64,000 nucleotides of DNA from Pseudalkalibacillus hwajinpoensis (GCF_015234585.1 NZ_JADFCM010000001.1:1-64000), one strand, 5' to 3'; shown: positions 23,245-32,949, counted from the stretch's first letter. Translations and numbers: made by a program. The notes: a model not told the origin generated them from the sequence alone.

Positions 23245-23874
23245 TTATGGAAGTTGAAGAAGGTCATCTCCCCAATTTAAGGCATTGTTCTTCTCGAGTG
23301 ACATATCTGTTCCATATGCTTCAATAGATTGATGAAGACTTATAGCCATAACATCAGCCATTTTCATAACTAAATTTAATCGTGTATTTTGCAAAACAAA
23401 GTATTCCATAAATCCACTAACATTCACGATCCCTGTTAAATGAATATCCCCAACTTCTAGGAGCTCTTTTTTTACTCCCGCACCTGGCTTCACAGGGCCC
23501 TCTCCTGCCGTAATAATTCCAACAGAGTGAAGACGTCCGAGACAAGCATCAATTCCGATAATAAATGGACGAGTGTGAGTCTGTTCAATTGATGCCATCA
23601 CTTCATTTAAATTCACAGCATGAACTGGTGACTCAAGCGTACCGTATACTGTTGCTTTTGGCTGAAGCTGCTGCAATTTGCTTCCAACAAGCGGGCCTAA
23701 AGCGTCTCCCGTTGAACGATCCGTTCCGATGCAAACGATCACAATTGAATCTGTTCTTCTCGTCGGCAGCAGAAGCGAAATCCTCTCACTAAGTGTTTCT
23801 ATAGCAAGATCATCCTCATGATGGATTCGATATGCAGAGGGCTTTTTTTGAAAAAACTTGTCTCGAAGATTCAT
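23245..23874 (-). CDS. yyaC: Spore protease-like protein YyaC
   Basis: A 209-residue protein of the YyaC family, related in fold to the germination protease GPR. Conserved segments include IGTDRSTGDALGPLVG near 50-65, GTLESPVHA and the IGIDACLG motif. In B. subtilis yyaC is a forespore gene; substrates are not established. The start chosen is ATG 23874 with AAAGGAG upstream, because an ATG 60 bases further out would add an unconserved Tyr-rich tail. It is convergent with the DUF554 gene and supports a spore-forming host. Confidence 0.88.
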   Translation of the reverse strand: MNLRDKFFQKKPSAYRIHHEDDLAIETLSERISLLLPTRRTDSIVIVCIGTDRSTGDALGPLVGSKLQQLQPKATVYGTLESPVHAVNLNEVMASIEQTHTRPFIIGIDACLGRLHSVGIITAGEGPVKPGAGVKKELLEVGDIHLTGIVNVSGFMEYFVLQNTRLNLVMKMADVMAISLHQSIEAYGTDMSLEKNNALNWGDDLLQLP

Positions 23875-23999
23875 AGGATTCTCTCCTTTGTAATAGTAGT
23901 AACAGTATACGGAATTTTGACGTGATCTATACATACAAGATCATTTCTGCCGTGGATTTTACTTCAATCGTATATCGAGTAAGACGAGGAGGGAATGCC

Positions 24000-25022
24000 A
24001 TGATAAGCGGTGGAATGAAATGGTTGTTTCTTATATTAGGAACGATGATTGGTGCAGGCTATGCATCAGGGAGAGAACTGTGGCAATTTTTTGGTCATGA
24101 AAGCGTACTGGCTATCATTTTATTTACGGTAATGTTTTCGATTTGTTGTTATGTGATTATGAAAATAAGTTATGAAACGAAATCGACTCATTATTTGCCG
24201 ATTTTAGAACGACTTGTGGGCAAAAAATTAACGGGAATCTATGATTTACTCATTATCTTGTATTTGTTTACAACAACGATTGTGATGTTCGCAGGTGGTG
24301 GGGCAACGATGGAAGTGGTTCATCTACCGTATTGGTTAGGTATTTGTATTCTTGCTGTATTGGTCATTATCCTTTTCTTCTGGGATATCAATGGGATGTT
24401 ATCAATGAATGCCATTATTCTTCCTTTGCTTATTATTCTCTTACTTTCAGTACTTGGATTGTTCATTCACTCGAATCCCTCAGCTATGCTTTTCAATTGG
24501 ACAAAACAAGCAAACTGGCCAGCGGCTTTTACGTTCACAGCGCTCAATATTTTACCACTTGTCGCAGTCCTTTCAGCCGTCGGTCATCAAATTAAGCATA
24601 AAGGAGAAATTTGGATTGCGAGCCTTGGAAGTGGATTGATTCTCGGGGGAGTGTCTTTTCTTTATAATCAATCACTCATACAGGTGGCTCATGACCTCCT
24701 TTTATACGAGATCCCATTGTTTGCGATCTTAAAAACGTATCCGTACTATATGATTTTGATTATGTCTGTCTTACTATGGTTAGCCATATACACTACAGCT
24801 GTAAGTGGAGTCTTTGGTCTGACATCGAGATTTAGAGATTTGCTTGGTCTTCCTCTATGGATTGTCGCTTTTATTATTGTCATGATTATGCTTCCGTTTA
24901 CTGCGTTTGGTTTTTCTACACTAATTGCTTTTTTATACCCTCTGTACGGCGTACTTAATCTCTATATTTTAGCATCTATCTTGATTTTCCCAGTTCTTAA
25001 ACGGTATGATTTGTTATCATAG
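24000..25022 (+). CDS. YkvI-like membrane transporter
   Basis: A 340-residue polytopic membrane protein with about ten hydrophobic helices. The N-terminal LGTMIGAGYASGRELWQFFG segment is characteristic of the YkvI group within the APC/LeuT-like transporter superfamily. The substrate is unknown. The start is ATG 24000 because GAGGAGG lies about 8 nt upstream; an earlier ATG at 23922 lies in the divergent yyaC control region. It is followed after 25 nt by an MscS-type channel gene. Confidence 0.8.
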   Translation: MISGGMKWLFLILGTMIGAGYASGRELWQFFGHESVLAIILFTVMFSICCYVIMKISYETKSTHYLPILERLVGKKLTGIYDLLIILYLFTTTIVMFAGGGATMEVVHLPYWLGICILAVLVIILFFWDINGMLSMNAIILPLLIILLLSVLGLFIHSNPSAMLFNWTKQANWPAAFTFTALNILPLVAVLSAVGHQIKHKGEIWIASLGSGLILGGVSFLYNQSLIQVAHDLLLYEIPLFAILKTYPYYMILIMSVLLWLAIYTTAVSGVFGLTSRFRDLLGLPLWIVAFIIVMIMLPFTAFGFSTLIAFLYPLYGVLNLYILASILIFPVLKRYDLLS

Positions 25023-25047
25023 TACTAAAAACTGGGAGGTATGTGGA

Positions 25048-25932
25048 TTGGATTGGTTCGATTCTTTGTGGACACCTACATATGAGTATTTATCCAATCG
25101 TGAGCTTTGGGGGAATATGGTCAAAAGTGCACTTACTATTTTAGCTATTTTAATCGGTACATGGATCTTTTTGCGAATAGCAAAATCAGCATTAGGTCAG
25201 ATTTTCTCCATACGTTTAAAAAGCCCCCTCCGGTTATCGGAACGTAGAGAAGCGACTCTCATAAGGTTGATTGAGAATGTTCTAACCTATGTTACTTATT
25301 TTATTGCACTAGTTATGATTTTGAGTGAATTTGGCGTAGACGTTCGGACGCTGATTGCTGGAGCCGGGGTGGTTGGTCTTGCTGTAGGTTTCGGGGCACA
25401 GAACCTTGTTCGTGATGTTATTACAGGTTTCTTTATTATTTTTGAAAAACAGTTTTCTGTTGGCGATTATGTCCGGATCTCTAGTGTAGAAGGGTTTGTT
25501 GAAGAAATTGGACTACGCGTTACGAAAATTAAAAGTTGGACAGGAGAACTTCATATTCTACCGAATGGTAACATTAATCAAGTAACGAATTATTCTATTC
25601 ATAATAGTATTGCCGTTGTTGATGTGAACATTGCGTATGAAGAACATATACAAGAAGCTGAGAAAGTGATCATTGATTTAATGGACGAGCTGTATGAGCA
25701 GTTTGATGCTATGATTGTGAAACCGGAATATCTTGGAGTCCAGGATTTAGGGCAATCAGAAGTAGTTCTTCGTATTATCTCAGAAGTGCATCCAATGGAG
25801 CACTGGGTCATAGGGCGAGAAATCCGAAAAGCGGTTAAACAACGTTTTGATGAAATAGGTATTGAGATTGCTCTGCCACGCGTTGTCATGTATCAGCGAG
25901 ATGAGCAAGGTGAAGTGAAAGAAAAAGCATAA
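25048..25932 (+). CDS. Small-conductance mechanosensitive channel (MscS family)
   Basis: A 294-residue MscS-type channel that opens on membrane tension during hypo-osmotic shock. The N-terminal helices lead to the pore helix TLIAGAGVVGLAVGFGAQNLVRD near 105-130, followed by the beta domain (FSVGDYVRI, EIGLRVTKIKSWTGELHILPNG) and a C-terminal alpha/beta domain. The start is TTG at 25048 with GGGAGGT 7 nt upstream. The DUF951 gene follows after about 13 nt, suggesting an operon. Confidence 0.93.
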   Translation: MDWFDSLWTPTYEYLSNRELWGNMVKSALTILAILIGTWIFLRIAKSALGQIFSIRLKSPLRLSERREATLIRLIENVLTYVTYFIALVMILSEFGVDVRTLIAGAGVVGLAVGFGAQNLVRDVITGFFIIFEKQFSVGDYVRISSVEGFVEEIGLRVTKIKSWTGELHILPNGNINQVTNYSIHNSIAVVDVNIAYEEHIQEAEKVIIDLMDELYEQFDAMIVKPEYLGVQDLGQSEVVLRIISEVHPMEHWVIGREIRKAVKQRFDEIGIEIALPRVVMYQRDEQGEVKEKA

Positions 25933-25945
25933 AGGGGGAATCCTT

Positions 25946-26143
25946 ATGTCTGATAAAGAATTTGGCTTGAATGACATTGTCGAAATGAAAAAAGCGCATC
26001 CGTGTGGAGAAAACCGTTGGAAAGTAATTCGAATGGGAGCAGATATCCGAATCAAGTGTCTCGGATGTGACCATAGTGTGATGCTTCCAAGAAAAGAGTT
26101 CTCTAGAAAATTGAAAAAAGTTCTTGAGCATGCAGAATCCTGA
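25946..26143 (+). CDS. DUF951 family protein (YyzM-like)
   Basis: A 65-residue protein with the DUF951 layout: VEMKKAHPCGENRWKV then IRIKCLGCDHSVMLPR. Two cysteines (CLGC) and the HPCG cysteine could bind a metal, giving a small OB-like or zinc-ribbon fold; this is inference. The family sits next to ychF in many Firmicutes and its function is unknown. AAGGGGG lies upstream. Confidence 0.88.
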   Translation: MSDKEFGLNDIVEMKKAHPCGENRWKVIRMGADIRIKCLGCDHSVMLPRKEFSRKLKKVLEHAES

Positions 26144-26167
26144 CCGTCCATTTTGGGCGGTCATTTT
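26141..26167 (+). terminator. Terminator after the DUF951 gene
   Basis: TGACCGTCC and GGGCGGTCA flank a short loop and are followed by TTTTAC. The stem starts at the stop codon. The T-run is short, so efficiency is uncertain. A second small hairpin ATGGCT/AGCCAT occurs at about 26265-26281. Confidence 0.6.
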
Positions 26168-26338
26168 ACTTATAGAGAAAGGGGGATGCTTGTTTTTTTG
26201 CTTCGTCATCTCTATAATTGGTAAGGTATGTCGTTCGTTGAACAAGATGATCAAAAAAGTCTATTTATGGCTCATTTAGCCATCTTTATTTTTATAAAAA
26301 TCGCCTTCTGAGGCAGATACTTTAAAGGAGTGACCGAG

Positions 26339-27439
26339 ATGGCATTAACCACCGGTATTGTAGGACTTCCGAATGTTGGGAAGTCAACTTTATTTAACGC
26401 AATTACACAGGCAGGAGCTGAGTCAGCTAACTATCCGTTCTGTACAATTGATCCGAACGTTGGAATTGTAGAAGTTCCAGATGAGCGTCTTCAAAAGCTA
26501 ACTGAGCTTGTAAATCCAAAGAAGACTGTACCAACAGCTTTTGAATTTACAGATATTGCCGGGATTGTTAAAGGGGCAAGTAAAGGCGAAGGCCTAGGAA
26601 ACAAGTTTCTTTCTCATATTCGTCAAGTAGATGCGATTTCACAAGTTGTTCGCTGTTTCGATGATGAGAATATTACACACGTTTCTGGTAAAGTAGATCC
26701 CATTTCTGATATTGAAACGATTAACCTTGAGCTAGTCCTTGCAGACCTTGAATCAGTAGAAAAGCGCATCGCCCGTGTTCAGAAAATGGCGAAGCAAAAA
26801 GATAAGGAAGCGCTAGCTGAATTTAACGTTCTAACAAAGCTTAAGGAAGCATTCGAAGAAGAACAGCCTGCTCGAAGCGTAGAGCTAACGGAAGAAGAAG
26901 AGAAAATTGTTTACGGCTACCATCTATTAACGAAAAAGCCTGTTCTTTACGTAGCAAACGTTGACGAAGATGATCTTCTGGACCCAACTGATAATGAGTA
27001 TGTGGCTAAAGTTCGTGAATATGCTGCAAAAGAAGGCGCAGAAGTTATCGTCGTTTGTGCGAAGATTGAATCCGAACTCGCTGAACTTGAAGGCGAAGAA
27101 AAAGATGCATTTCTTGAAGACATTGGAATCTCTGAGCCGGGATTGAATAAATTAATCCGCGCTTCCTATGACCTTCTTGGACTAGCTACTTACTTCACAG
27201 CTGGTGAGCAAGAAGTTCGGGCGTGGACATTCCGTCTTGGAATGAAAGCTCCACAAGCAGCTGGTATTATCCATACAGACTTCGAACGTGGTTTTATCCG
27301 CGCAGAAATTGTAGCTTATGATGACCTAGTTGAAGCTGGGACAATGGCTATCGCGAAAGAAAAAGGAAAAGTTCGTCTTGAAGGAAAAGAGTACATTGTA
27401 AAAGACGGAGACGTGATCCATTTCCGCTTTAACGTTTAA
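26339..27439 (+). CDS. ychF: Redox-regulated ATPase YchF (Ola1 family)
   Basis: P-loop protein of 366 residues of the Obg-like family that prefers ATP and associates with ribosomes. It has G1 [12 protein letters not shown]3 [19 protein letters not shown], an NxxE-type altered base-recognition motif (YVANVDED), and a C-terminal TGS domain ([19 protein letters not shown]). ATG at 26339 is preferred: AAAGGAG lies 8 nt upstream and includes the in-frame GTG at 26330. Confidence 0.97.
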   Translation: MALTTGIVGLPNVGKSTLFNAITQAGAESANYPFCTIDPNVGIVEVPDERLQKLTELVNPKKTVPTAFEFTDIAGIVKGASKGEGLGNKFLSHIRQVDAISQVVRCFDDENITHVSGKVDPISDIETINLELVLADLESVEKRIARVQKMAKQKDKEALAEFNVLTKLKEAFEEEQPARSVELTEEEEKIVYGYHLLTKKPVLYVANVDEDDLLDPTDNEYVAKVREYAAKEGAEVIVVCAKIESELAELEGEEKDAFLEDIGISEPGLNKLIRASYDLLGLATYFTAGEQEVRAWTFRLGMKAPQAAGIIHTDFERGFIRAEIVAYDDLVEAGTMAIAKEKGKVRLEGKEYIVKDGDVIHFRFNV

Positions 27440-27502
27440 GGTATAGGTTCTTTTCTAAATGATTCTTGTTTTGATAGGGTTCTGTATAAAAAATCCACAC
27501 GT

Positions 27503-27572
27503 GGCTGATTGGAGCGGAAGGTGCTCACCGCCCGCTTCGCGGAAAGCGAGCATCCTGAAGCGGAAATCAACC
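27503..27572. repeat. Bacillaceae-type palindromic interspersed repeat
   Basis: The block from about GCTGATTGGAGCGGAAGGTGC to GCATCCTGAAGCGGAAATCAA has imperfectly complementary ends (GGTGCTC/GAGCATC inside) and a GC-rich centre CCGCCCGCTTCGCGG. It resembles a short repeat I recall as common between genes in Bacillus-related genomes. It lies between ychF and the rpsF promoter. Copy number elsewhere cannot be judged here. Confidence 0.55.
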
Positions 27573-27599
27573 AGTCTATAGATTCAATTTCTTCGGGAC

Positions 27600-27628
27600 T
27601 TGCTAATAAAGAATTAATTTGGTATAAT
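27600..27628 (+). promoter_or_regulatory. rpsF operon promoter
   Basis: -35 TTGCTA (27600-27605), 17-nt spacer, consensus -10 TATAAT (27623-27628). The rpsF start is about 88 nt downstream, which leaves room for a leader RNA. Confidence 0.8.
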
Positions 27629-27635
27629 CTAAAGC

Positions 27636-27715
27636 TGTGAGTAATTATCTTTGTATACTTACTCCTTGCTCTTAATTACCATTGAGAGCCGTTAGACCAA
27701 AAGGAGGTGAACGGA
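27636..27715 (+). promoter_or_regulatory. rpsF leader, possible S6:S18-binding autoregulatory RNA
   Basis: The roughly 80-nt leader contains GAGAGCCGTTAGACC close to the ribosome binding site. A CCG-bearing leader element that binds the S6:S18 complex is known for rpsF operons in many bacteria. Position and the CCG are compatible, but I did not fold or score the structure. Confidence 0.4.
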
Positions 27716-28012
27716 ATGCGTAACTACGAAATTATGTACATTATCCGTCCAAACATTGAAGAGGATGCACAGAAAGCTCTTGTTGAGCGTTTCAACGGTA
27801 TCCTTACAGACAATGGTGCGGAAATTAATGAAACTAAAGAAATGGGTAAGAAGCGTCTTGCTTATGAAATCGAGAATTTCAACAGCGGGATCTACATGCT
27901 TCTTAACATTAACAGTAATACTGAAGCGATTGAAGAGTTCAGCCGTTTGATGAAAATCAACGACGATGTTCTTCGTTTCATGACGATCAACCTAGAAGAA
28001 GCTAAAAAGTAA
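27716..28012 (+). CDS. rpsF: Small ribosomal subunit protein bS6
   Basis: A 98-residue ribosomal protein that pairs with bS18 on the 30S platform. The typical N-terminus [16 protein letters not shown] is present, with the conserved [20 protein letters not shown]. The ATG at 27716 has AAAGGAGG 8 nt upstream. An in-frame GTG at 27707 lies inside that ribosome binding site. First gene of the rpsF-ssb-rpsR operon. Confidence 0.97.
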   Translation: MRNYEIMYIIRPNIEEDAQKALVERFNGILTDNGAEINETKEMGKKRLAYEIENFNSGIYMLLNINSNTEAIEEFSRLMKINDDVLRFMTINLEEAKK

Positions 28013-28038
28013 TTGTTTTATAAATAGGAGGGGTTCTG

Positions 28039-28551
28039 ATGCTGAATCGCGTCGTATTAGTTGGACGTTTAACAAAAGACCCTGAATTGCGTTATACCCC
28101 TAGTGGCGTAGCGGTTGCGAACTTTACACTTGCTGTAAATCGCCCGTTTACGAATCAGCAGGGAGACCGCGAAGCTGATTTTATCAACATTGTTGTATGG
28201 CGCAGACAGGCAGAAAATGCAGCCAATTTCTTGAAAAAAGGCAGCCTTGCTGGTGTAGATGGACGAGTTCAGACTCGCTCTTACGATAATAGCCAGGGAC
28301 AGCGTGTGTTTGTGACAGAAGTGATGGCTGAAAGCGTCCAATTTCTCGAGCCTAAAGGTGCAAACCAGGGCGGTGGCGGAAGCGGCAACAGTAGCAACTA
28401 CGGTGGCGGCAACCAAAACAGAGAAACCGGCGGTTACGGGAATCAGAACCAAAATCGTGATAACAACCGTGATCACTCCAATTTTGGAGATGACCCGTTT
28501 GCGAGCGATGGCAAGCCGATCGACATTTCAGATGATGACTTGCCGTTCTAA
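28039..28551 (+). CDS. ssb: Single-stranded DNA-binding protein
   Basis: Essential SSB of 170 residues. An N-terminal OB-fold (residues 1-105, [20 protein letters not shown]) binds ssDNA. A low-complexity Gly/Asn/Gln-rich linker (about 112-150) follows, and the protein ends in the acidic tip DDDLPF that recruits repair and replication partners. AGGAGGGG lies upstream. It is set between rpsF and rpsR as in other Bacilli. Confidence 0.98.
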   Translation: MLNRVVLVGRLTKDPELRYTPSGVAVANFTLAVNRPFTNQQGDREADFINIVVWRRQAENAANFLKKGSLAGVDGRVQTRSYDNSQGQRVFVTEVMAESVQFLEPKGANQGGGGSGNSSNYGGGNQNRETGGYGNQNQNRDNNRDHSNFGDDPFASDGKPIDISDDDLPF

Positions 28552-28614
28552 TACTCTCTGTTTCGAGCGGTGAAAACAGAGATCGAATTTTAAATGCAAA
28601 GGAGGTAACTACCC

Positions 28615-28851
28615 ATGGCAAGACCAGGTGGACGCAGAGGTCGTCGTAAAAAGGTTTGTTTCTTCACAGTAAACAAAATCACTTACATCGACTATAAAGA
28701 TACAGATCTTCTTAAGCGTTTCGTATCTGAGCGTGGAAAAATTCTTCCACGTCGTGTAACAGGTACTAGCGCTAAATATCAACGTCAATTGACTCGTGCG
28801 GTTAAACGTGCTCGTCAAATGGCTTTACTACCATACGTACTTGGTGAGTAA
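28615..28851 (+). CDS. rpsR: Small ribosomal subunit protein bS18
   Basis: Basic 78-residue protein, binding partner of bS6. It has the conserved [11 protein letters not shown] start and the segment [28 protein letters not shown] precedes the ATG. It is the last gene of the operon and is followed within 10 nt by a strong terminator. Confidence 0.97.
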   Translation: MARPGGRRGRRKKVCFFTVNKITYIDYKDTDLLKRFVSERGKILPRRVTGTSAKYQRQLTRAVKRARQMALLPYVLGE

Positions 28852-28856
28852 GTTTT

Positions 28857-28888
28857 AAAACAGTGGGACATTGTCCCACTGTTTTTTT
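28857..28888 (+). terminator. Terminator after rpsR
   Basis: Stem AAACAGTGGGAC/GTCCCACTGTTT with a 3-nt or 4-nt loop is followed by a T-run, closing the rpsF-ssb-rpsR operon. Confidence 0.93.
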
Positions 28889-29007
28889 CTATACAAGTTT
28901 ATTCTGAAATAATGTTTTTTTACATTGTTGGAGAATAAGTGGTTTATGACTTCACATATTGAGGGAATAAGAACCTTACAAGAGATCTGTAAGGAGGAAC
29001 CACAATA

Positions 29008-29307
29008 ATGAAGAATGTGGAAACAACAACAATTAATCTGACAGAGCAGCTTAGTATGAACTCCCTTATGGCATTCGTAAAAAAAGCGAAATCGTTTAAC
29101 AGTCACGTGTCACTCTATCGTAATGGTCATAGCATTAACGCAAAGAACTTAACAAGCGTAATAACGTTCAATCTTACGGTGAAAGAAAATGACTCACTTC
29201 TTCTTATTGCTGACGGTGAGGATGCTACCGAAGCATCTATGCAATTAGAAGAATGGCTTCAAAATGAAATGGATAGCGCAAAAGAAGAGACTTTATCTCT
29301 TATGTAA
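29008..29307 (+). CDS. HPr-like domain protein lacking the phospho-histidine
   Basis: A 99-residue protein with an HPr-like layout: a first helix after SMNSLMAFVKKAKSFNSHVSLYRNG, a central NAKNLTSVITFNLTVKENDSLLL segment and a last helix EATEASMQLEEWL-like. HPr carries a catalytic His in its first loop (GLHARPA) and a regulatory Ser in the second. Here the His position is replaced (LSMNS) and a Ser is seen in LTSVI. It could be a regulatory relative such as Crh, or an unrelated user of the fold. AAGGAGG precedes the ATG. It stands alone between terminators. Confidence 0.65.
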   Translation: MKNVETTTINLTEQLSMNSLMAFVKKAKSFNSHVSLYRNGHSINAKNLTSVITFNLTVKENDSLLLIADGEDATEASMQLEEWLQNEMDSAKEETLSLM

Positions 29308-29315
29308 TACATAGT

Positions 29316-29343
29316 AGGCTGTTGAGAAAACAGCCTTTTCTTA
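29316..29343 (+). terminator. Terminator after the HPr-like gene
   Basis: GGCTGTT and AACAGCC flank a 5-nt loop, followed by TTTTCTTA. It has a moderate stem and short T-run. Confidence 0.6.
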
Positions 29344-29377
29344 ATGCTTACTATTCAAATTAATGAAACATTTGCTG

Positions 29378-29429
29378 AAACGGGCAGAAATTCTTACAAT
29401 GTAGTAAGGGGATTTCGACCCGTTTTTTT
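29378..29429 (+). terminator. Second hairpin with T-run (terminator or small-RNA 3' end)
   Basis: AAACGGG pairs with CCCGTTT, with an inner CTTAC/GTAAG, and is followed by seven T. It is the second terminator-like structure within 120 bp and has no gene between, so it may end readthrough or a short RNA. Confidence 0.5.
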
Positions 29430-29529
29430 GAATATCATAAAAGGTAGTTTATTGAATTCGTGTAAATACTGGTATGGTAGGGCGTGAGACTGAATGTAGA
29501 TTTATTTAGTAGTCGAACATTATCGTTCG

Positions 29530-30014
29530 CTTTACTGATCTAGCTGCAGTGGGCAGGTCCTCGAGTCGCTTCACCCTTTCATCCGAACACAAAGACCGTG
29601 TTCAAATGAAAGGTCTCCAGCGCTTGTCGAGCCTAATCGCCCACTTCCGCTTTACTGATCCAGCTGCAGTGGGCAGGTCCTCGAGTCGCTTCACCCTTTC
29701 ATCCGAACACAAAGACCGTGTTCAAATGAAAGGTCTCCAGCGTTTGTCGGACCTAATCGCCCACTTCCGCTTTATTGATCCAGCTGCAGTGGGCAGGTCC
29801 TCGAGTCGCTTCACCCTTTCATCCGAACACAAAGACCGTGTTCAAATGAAAGGTCTCCAGCGCTTGTCGGACCTAATCGCCCACTTCCGCTTTACTGATC
29901 CAGCTGCAGTGGCCAGTCTCTCGATCACTTCACCTTTTCCTCTGAACACAAAGACCGTGTTCAAATGAAAAGGTTACAGTGCTTATCGAGCCTAATCGCC
30001 CACTTCCGCTTTAC
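29530..30014. repeat. Tandem array of four 120-bp palindromic repeats
   Basis: Units begin at about 29530, 29650, 29770 and 29890, each 120 bp except the last (119 bp), with a partial unit at 30009-30014. The first three are almost identical and the fourth is diverged. Within each unit CTTTCAT..GAACAC and GTGTTC..ATGAAAG form a hairpin, and GGGCAGG..TCGA and TCGA..CCT..GCCC can extend it. The array reads as 40-residue repeats because 120 is a multiple of three, but it shows no ribosome binding site. It ends against the yybS ribosome binding site. Confidence 0.9.
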
Positions 30015-30030
30015 AGAAAAGGAGTTAATG

Positions 30031-30957
30031 ATGAAGAATCGTGCTGTTGTACCGTTAGTTGAAGGGGCTGCGCTTGCGGCTGTGTTTGCTGTTTTATTTT
30101 TGGTAACGATGTATGTACCCGTTGTTGGTGTCATTACTTTATGGGCTCTTCCAGTGCCGTTTATTTTAATGGTAGTTCGGAATGGGTTGAAGAGTGGATT
30201 GGTGATGTGGGCCGTCACTATTGTTATTGGGGTATTAACAGCTGGTATACCTTCGTTTGCTTTTACCTTAGTATTTAGTCTTGGTGGTTTAACTGCAGGG
30301 TACTTATATTATCTTCGTAAATCTGCGCTTGCTGTTTTACTTGGAAGTACCATTGCTTATGTTGTTGGTTTGGTTATCATTTTCATTTCAAGTATTTTAC
30401 TTATTGGTCAAAATCCAGCAGATTTATCTATGGAAATGATGAATCAATCTTTTCAACAGGCTGAGTCAATGGCGAAAGCTTTAGGAGGGAATTCGGATCA
30501 AATTGCTCAGGCTAGGGAGCAAATTAGTTTAATTCGATATCTTATCCCAACTGTTCTTGTATTAATGGGGGCAGTTATTGCGCTTATATCTCAACTTATT
30601 TCAGTGCCGATTTTAAAGAGGGTAGGAAATTTTCATCCACCAGTCTTTCCACCAATCCGAGAATGGTCATTTCCGAAGAGTTTTTTATGGTATTATTTAG
30701 TTGTTACTATTGTTATGATGGTAGGATTAGAAGAAGGATCTGCTGTATTTGTTGCATCCATTAACGTTTACTTAATACTCAACGCACTGATATTTGTTCA
30801 GGGGCTTGCAGTCATTTACTTTTTTAGCCATCAAAAGGGGTGGCCCATCGTCGTGCCAATTCTGTTAACGGTTCTTGGCTTCGCACTAACATCATTTATT
30901 GTTATTATTGGAATCATTGATCTTGGTTTCGAATTGCGAAGGAGAATGAAATCATAG
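30031..30957 (+). CDS. yybS: YybS-like DUF2232 membrane protein
   Basis: A 308-residue membrane protein with about eight hydrophobic helices, of the DUF2232 (YybS) family, which lies upstream of gdpP in Bacilli. The first helices (PLVEGAALAAVFAVLFL, GVITLWALPVPFILM) are typical. The function is unknown; an S-component-like transporter fold has been suggested for related families. ATG 30031 is chosen because AAAAGGAG lies 6 nt upstream. The open frame continues upstream into the repeat array without a start signal. Confidence 0.88.
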   Translation: MKNRAVVPLVEGAALAAVFAVLFLVTMYVPVVGVITLWALPVPFILMVVRNGLKSGLVMWAVTIVIGVLTAGIPSFAFTLVFSLGGLTAGYLYYLRKSALAVLLGSTIAYVVGLVIIFISSILLIGQNPADLSMEMMNQSFQQAESMAKALGGNSDQIAQAREQISLIRYLIPTVLVLMGAVIALISQLISVPILKRVGNFHPPVFPPIREWSFPKSFLWYYLVVTIVMMVGLEEGSAVFVASINVYLILNALIFVQGLAVIYFFSHQKGWPIVVPILLTVLGFALTSFIVIIGIIDLGFELRRRMKS

Positions 30958-30972
30958 GTAGGAGCTGAAAGT

Positions 30973-32949
30973 ATGCCAAAGTTTTTAACGAAACGGTGGC
31001 ATGGTTATCATGTGGTAGCCTTGTTCGTCATTTCCATCCTGTTTATCGGCATCATCACCTATTACAACTGGATATTAGGGGTTGGAAGCGTAGTGGTCAT
31101 GACGCTTCTTGTTTATACAGCGATTCGAGCTGAATCTTTATTTCAAGCTGCACTCAGGGATTACGTATCAACTCTGTCTCACCGTGTGAAGAAGGTGGGA
31201 GACGAGGCTCTGATGGAGATGCCTTTTGGAATATTGCTGTATGATGAGGATTATCACATCGAATGGACCAATCCATATTTGCCTATCATGATGGAGAAAG
31301 AGCAATTGATAGGACTTTCGTTGAATGATATATCGGAGCAAATTATTCCCTTTTTGAAGTCAGAAGCGAATGAAGAAATTTTAACGATCCATGATCGTAA
31401 GTACAAAACGTATTTCAAACAAGAAGAAAGACTTCTCTATTTCTTCGATGTGAGTGAAAAGGTAGAAATACAACGTCTTTATAGCGAAGAAAAAACGGTT
31501 GTTGGGATTGTTTATCTGGATAACTATGAAGAAGTAACCCAGGGACTTGGCGATCAGGTGCGTAGTAACTTAAACAGCTCTGTTACCTCGATTCTGAATA
31601 ACTGGGCTGATGAGCAGGGAATATTCTTGAAGCGAAGTTCATCTGAGAAATTCTTTGCTGTATTAAACCAAAAGATCCTTCAGGATTTGGAGAAAAATAA
31701 ATTCTCTATCCTTGATGAGGTGCGTGAAGCTACTTCGAAAGAGAACATTTCCATTACATTGAGTATTGGTATTGGTAGTGGTCACAGTACACTTACAGAA
31801 CTTGGTCAATTAGCTCAGTCTAGTCTTGATTTAGCGCTTGGACGTGGTGGTGACCAGGTGGCGATTAAGCAGACAACCGGGAAAGTGAAGTTCTATGGAG
31901 GAAAGACCAATCCGATTGAAAAGCGGACAAGGGTTCGAGCACGAGTTATTTCTCACGCTTTAAGAGAACTTGTACTGGATAGTGATCAAGTCATTATTAT
32001 GGGACACAAAAATCCCGATATGGATTCCATCGGCGCTTCGATAGGTATATTAAAAGTAGCACAGGCCAATGGAAAAGAAGGTTCTATCGTTTTTGATCAA
32101 AATCAGCGGACAAGTGGTGTCTCAAGATTAATGGAAGAGATTGAAGGGAATGACCAACTTTGGGCTCGCTTTATTGATCCTGAAGATGCGCTCGAGAATT
32201 GTACACCGAATACACTTCTAGTTGTCGTCGATACCCATAAACCTTCTCTTGTAATGGAAGAGCGCCTTTTACAAAAGCTTGACCATGTGGTTGTCATTGA
32301 TCATCATAGACGTGGAGAAGAGTTTATTGAAGATCCAGTTCTTGTTTATATGGAGCCATATGCTTCTTCTACAGCTGAACTTGTAACGGAACTCTTTGAA
32401 TACCAGCCGAAAAGGCTCAAAATGGACATTATGGAAGCAACAGCTCTTTTGGCAGGGATTATTGTGGATACAAAAAGCTTTACGCTTAGAACCGGCTCTA
32501 GAACGTTTGACGCTGCATCCTATTTAAGGGCACATGGAGCTGATACTGTTCTTGTACAGGAATTTCTACGTGAAGACATTGCACAGTATATTAGGAGAGC
32601 CAGAATTATAGAGAAATCGCACATATATCGAAGCGGTATTGCGATTGCACTCGGTGAAAGAGACCAAACATACGATCAAGTATTGATTGCACAAGCCGCA
32701 GACACGCTCTTATCAATGAGCGGCGTGATTGCTTCTTTCGTTATTTCGAAACGAACTGATGGTAAAATTAGCATTAGCGCAAGATCGCTTGGTGATGTTA
32801 ATGTTCAGATTATAATGGAAGGCCTTAATGGCGGTGGACATTTAACCAATGCTGCGACGCAAATTGATTCTGGATCAATCGAAGAAGCAGAAGAATTGCT
32901 TAAGGAAACAATTGATAACTATTTGGAAGGGAGCGAAGATGAATCATGA
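30973..32949 (+). CDS. gdpP: Cyclic-di-AMP phosphodiesterase GdpP
   Basis: Membrane-anchored 658-residue enzyme that cleaves c-di-AMP to pApA and so affects wall stress tolerance and potassium balance. It has two N-terminal helices, a PAS-like sensor, a degenerate GGDEF domain (about 175-300), and a DHH/DHHA1 catalytic pair with [14 protein letters not shown] and DHHRRGE metal ligands and [11 protein letters not shown]. All expected ligands are visible. It starts 15 nt after yybS and overlaps rplI by 4 nt. Confidence 0.96.
   Translation: MPKFLTKRWHGYHVVALFVISILFIGIITYYNWILGVGSVVVMTLLVYTAIRAESLFQAALRDYVSTLSHRVKKVGDEALMEMPFGILLYDEDYHIEWTNPYLPIMMEKEQLIGLSLNDISEQIIPFLKSEANEEILTIHDRKYKTYFKQEERLLYFFDVSEKVEIQRLYSEEKTVVGIVYLDNYEEVTQGLGDQVRSNLNSSVTSILNNWADEQGIFLKRSSSEKFFAVLNQKILQDLEKNKFSILDEVREATSKENISITLSIGIGSGHSTLTELGQLAQSSLDLALGRGGDQVAIKQTTGKVKFYGGKTNPIEKRTRVRARVISHALRELVLDSDQVIIMGHKNPDMDSIGASIGILKVAQANGKEGSIVFDQNQRTSGVSRLMEEIEGNDQLWARFIDPEDALENCTPNTLLVVVDTHKPSLVMEERLLQKLDHVVVIDHHRRGEEFIEDPVLVYMEPYASSTAELVTELFEYQPKRLKMDIMEATALLAGIIVDTKSFTLRTGSRTFDAASYLRAHGADTVLVQEFLREDIAQYIRRARIIEKSHIYRSGIAIALGERDQTYDQVLIAQAADTLLSMSGVIASFVISKRTDGKISISARSLGDVNVQIIMEGLNGGGHLTNAATQIDSGSIEEAEELLKETIDNYLEGSEDES

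Noticed and set aside
29549..29968. A 139-codon frame made of three 40-residue repeats
   Set aside because: It arises because the DNA repeat unit is 120 bp. It has no ribosome binding site, and the hairpin structure explains the sequence better than coding does.
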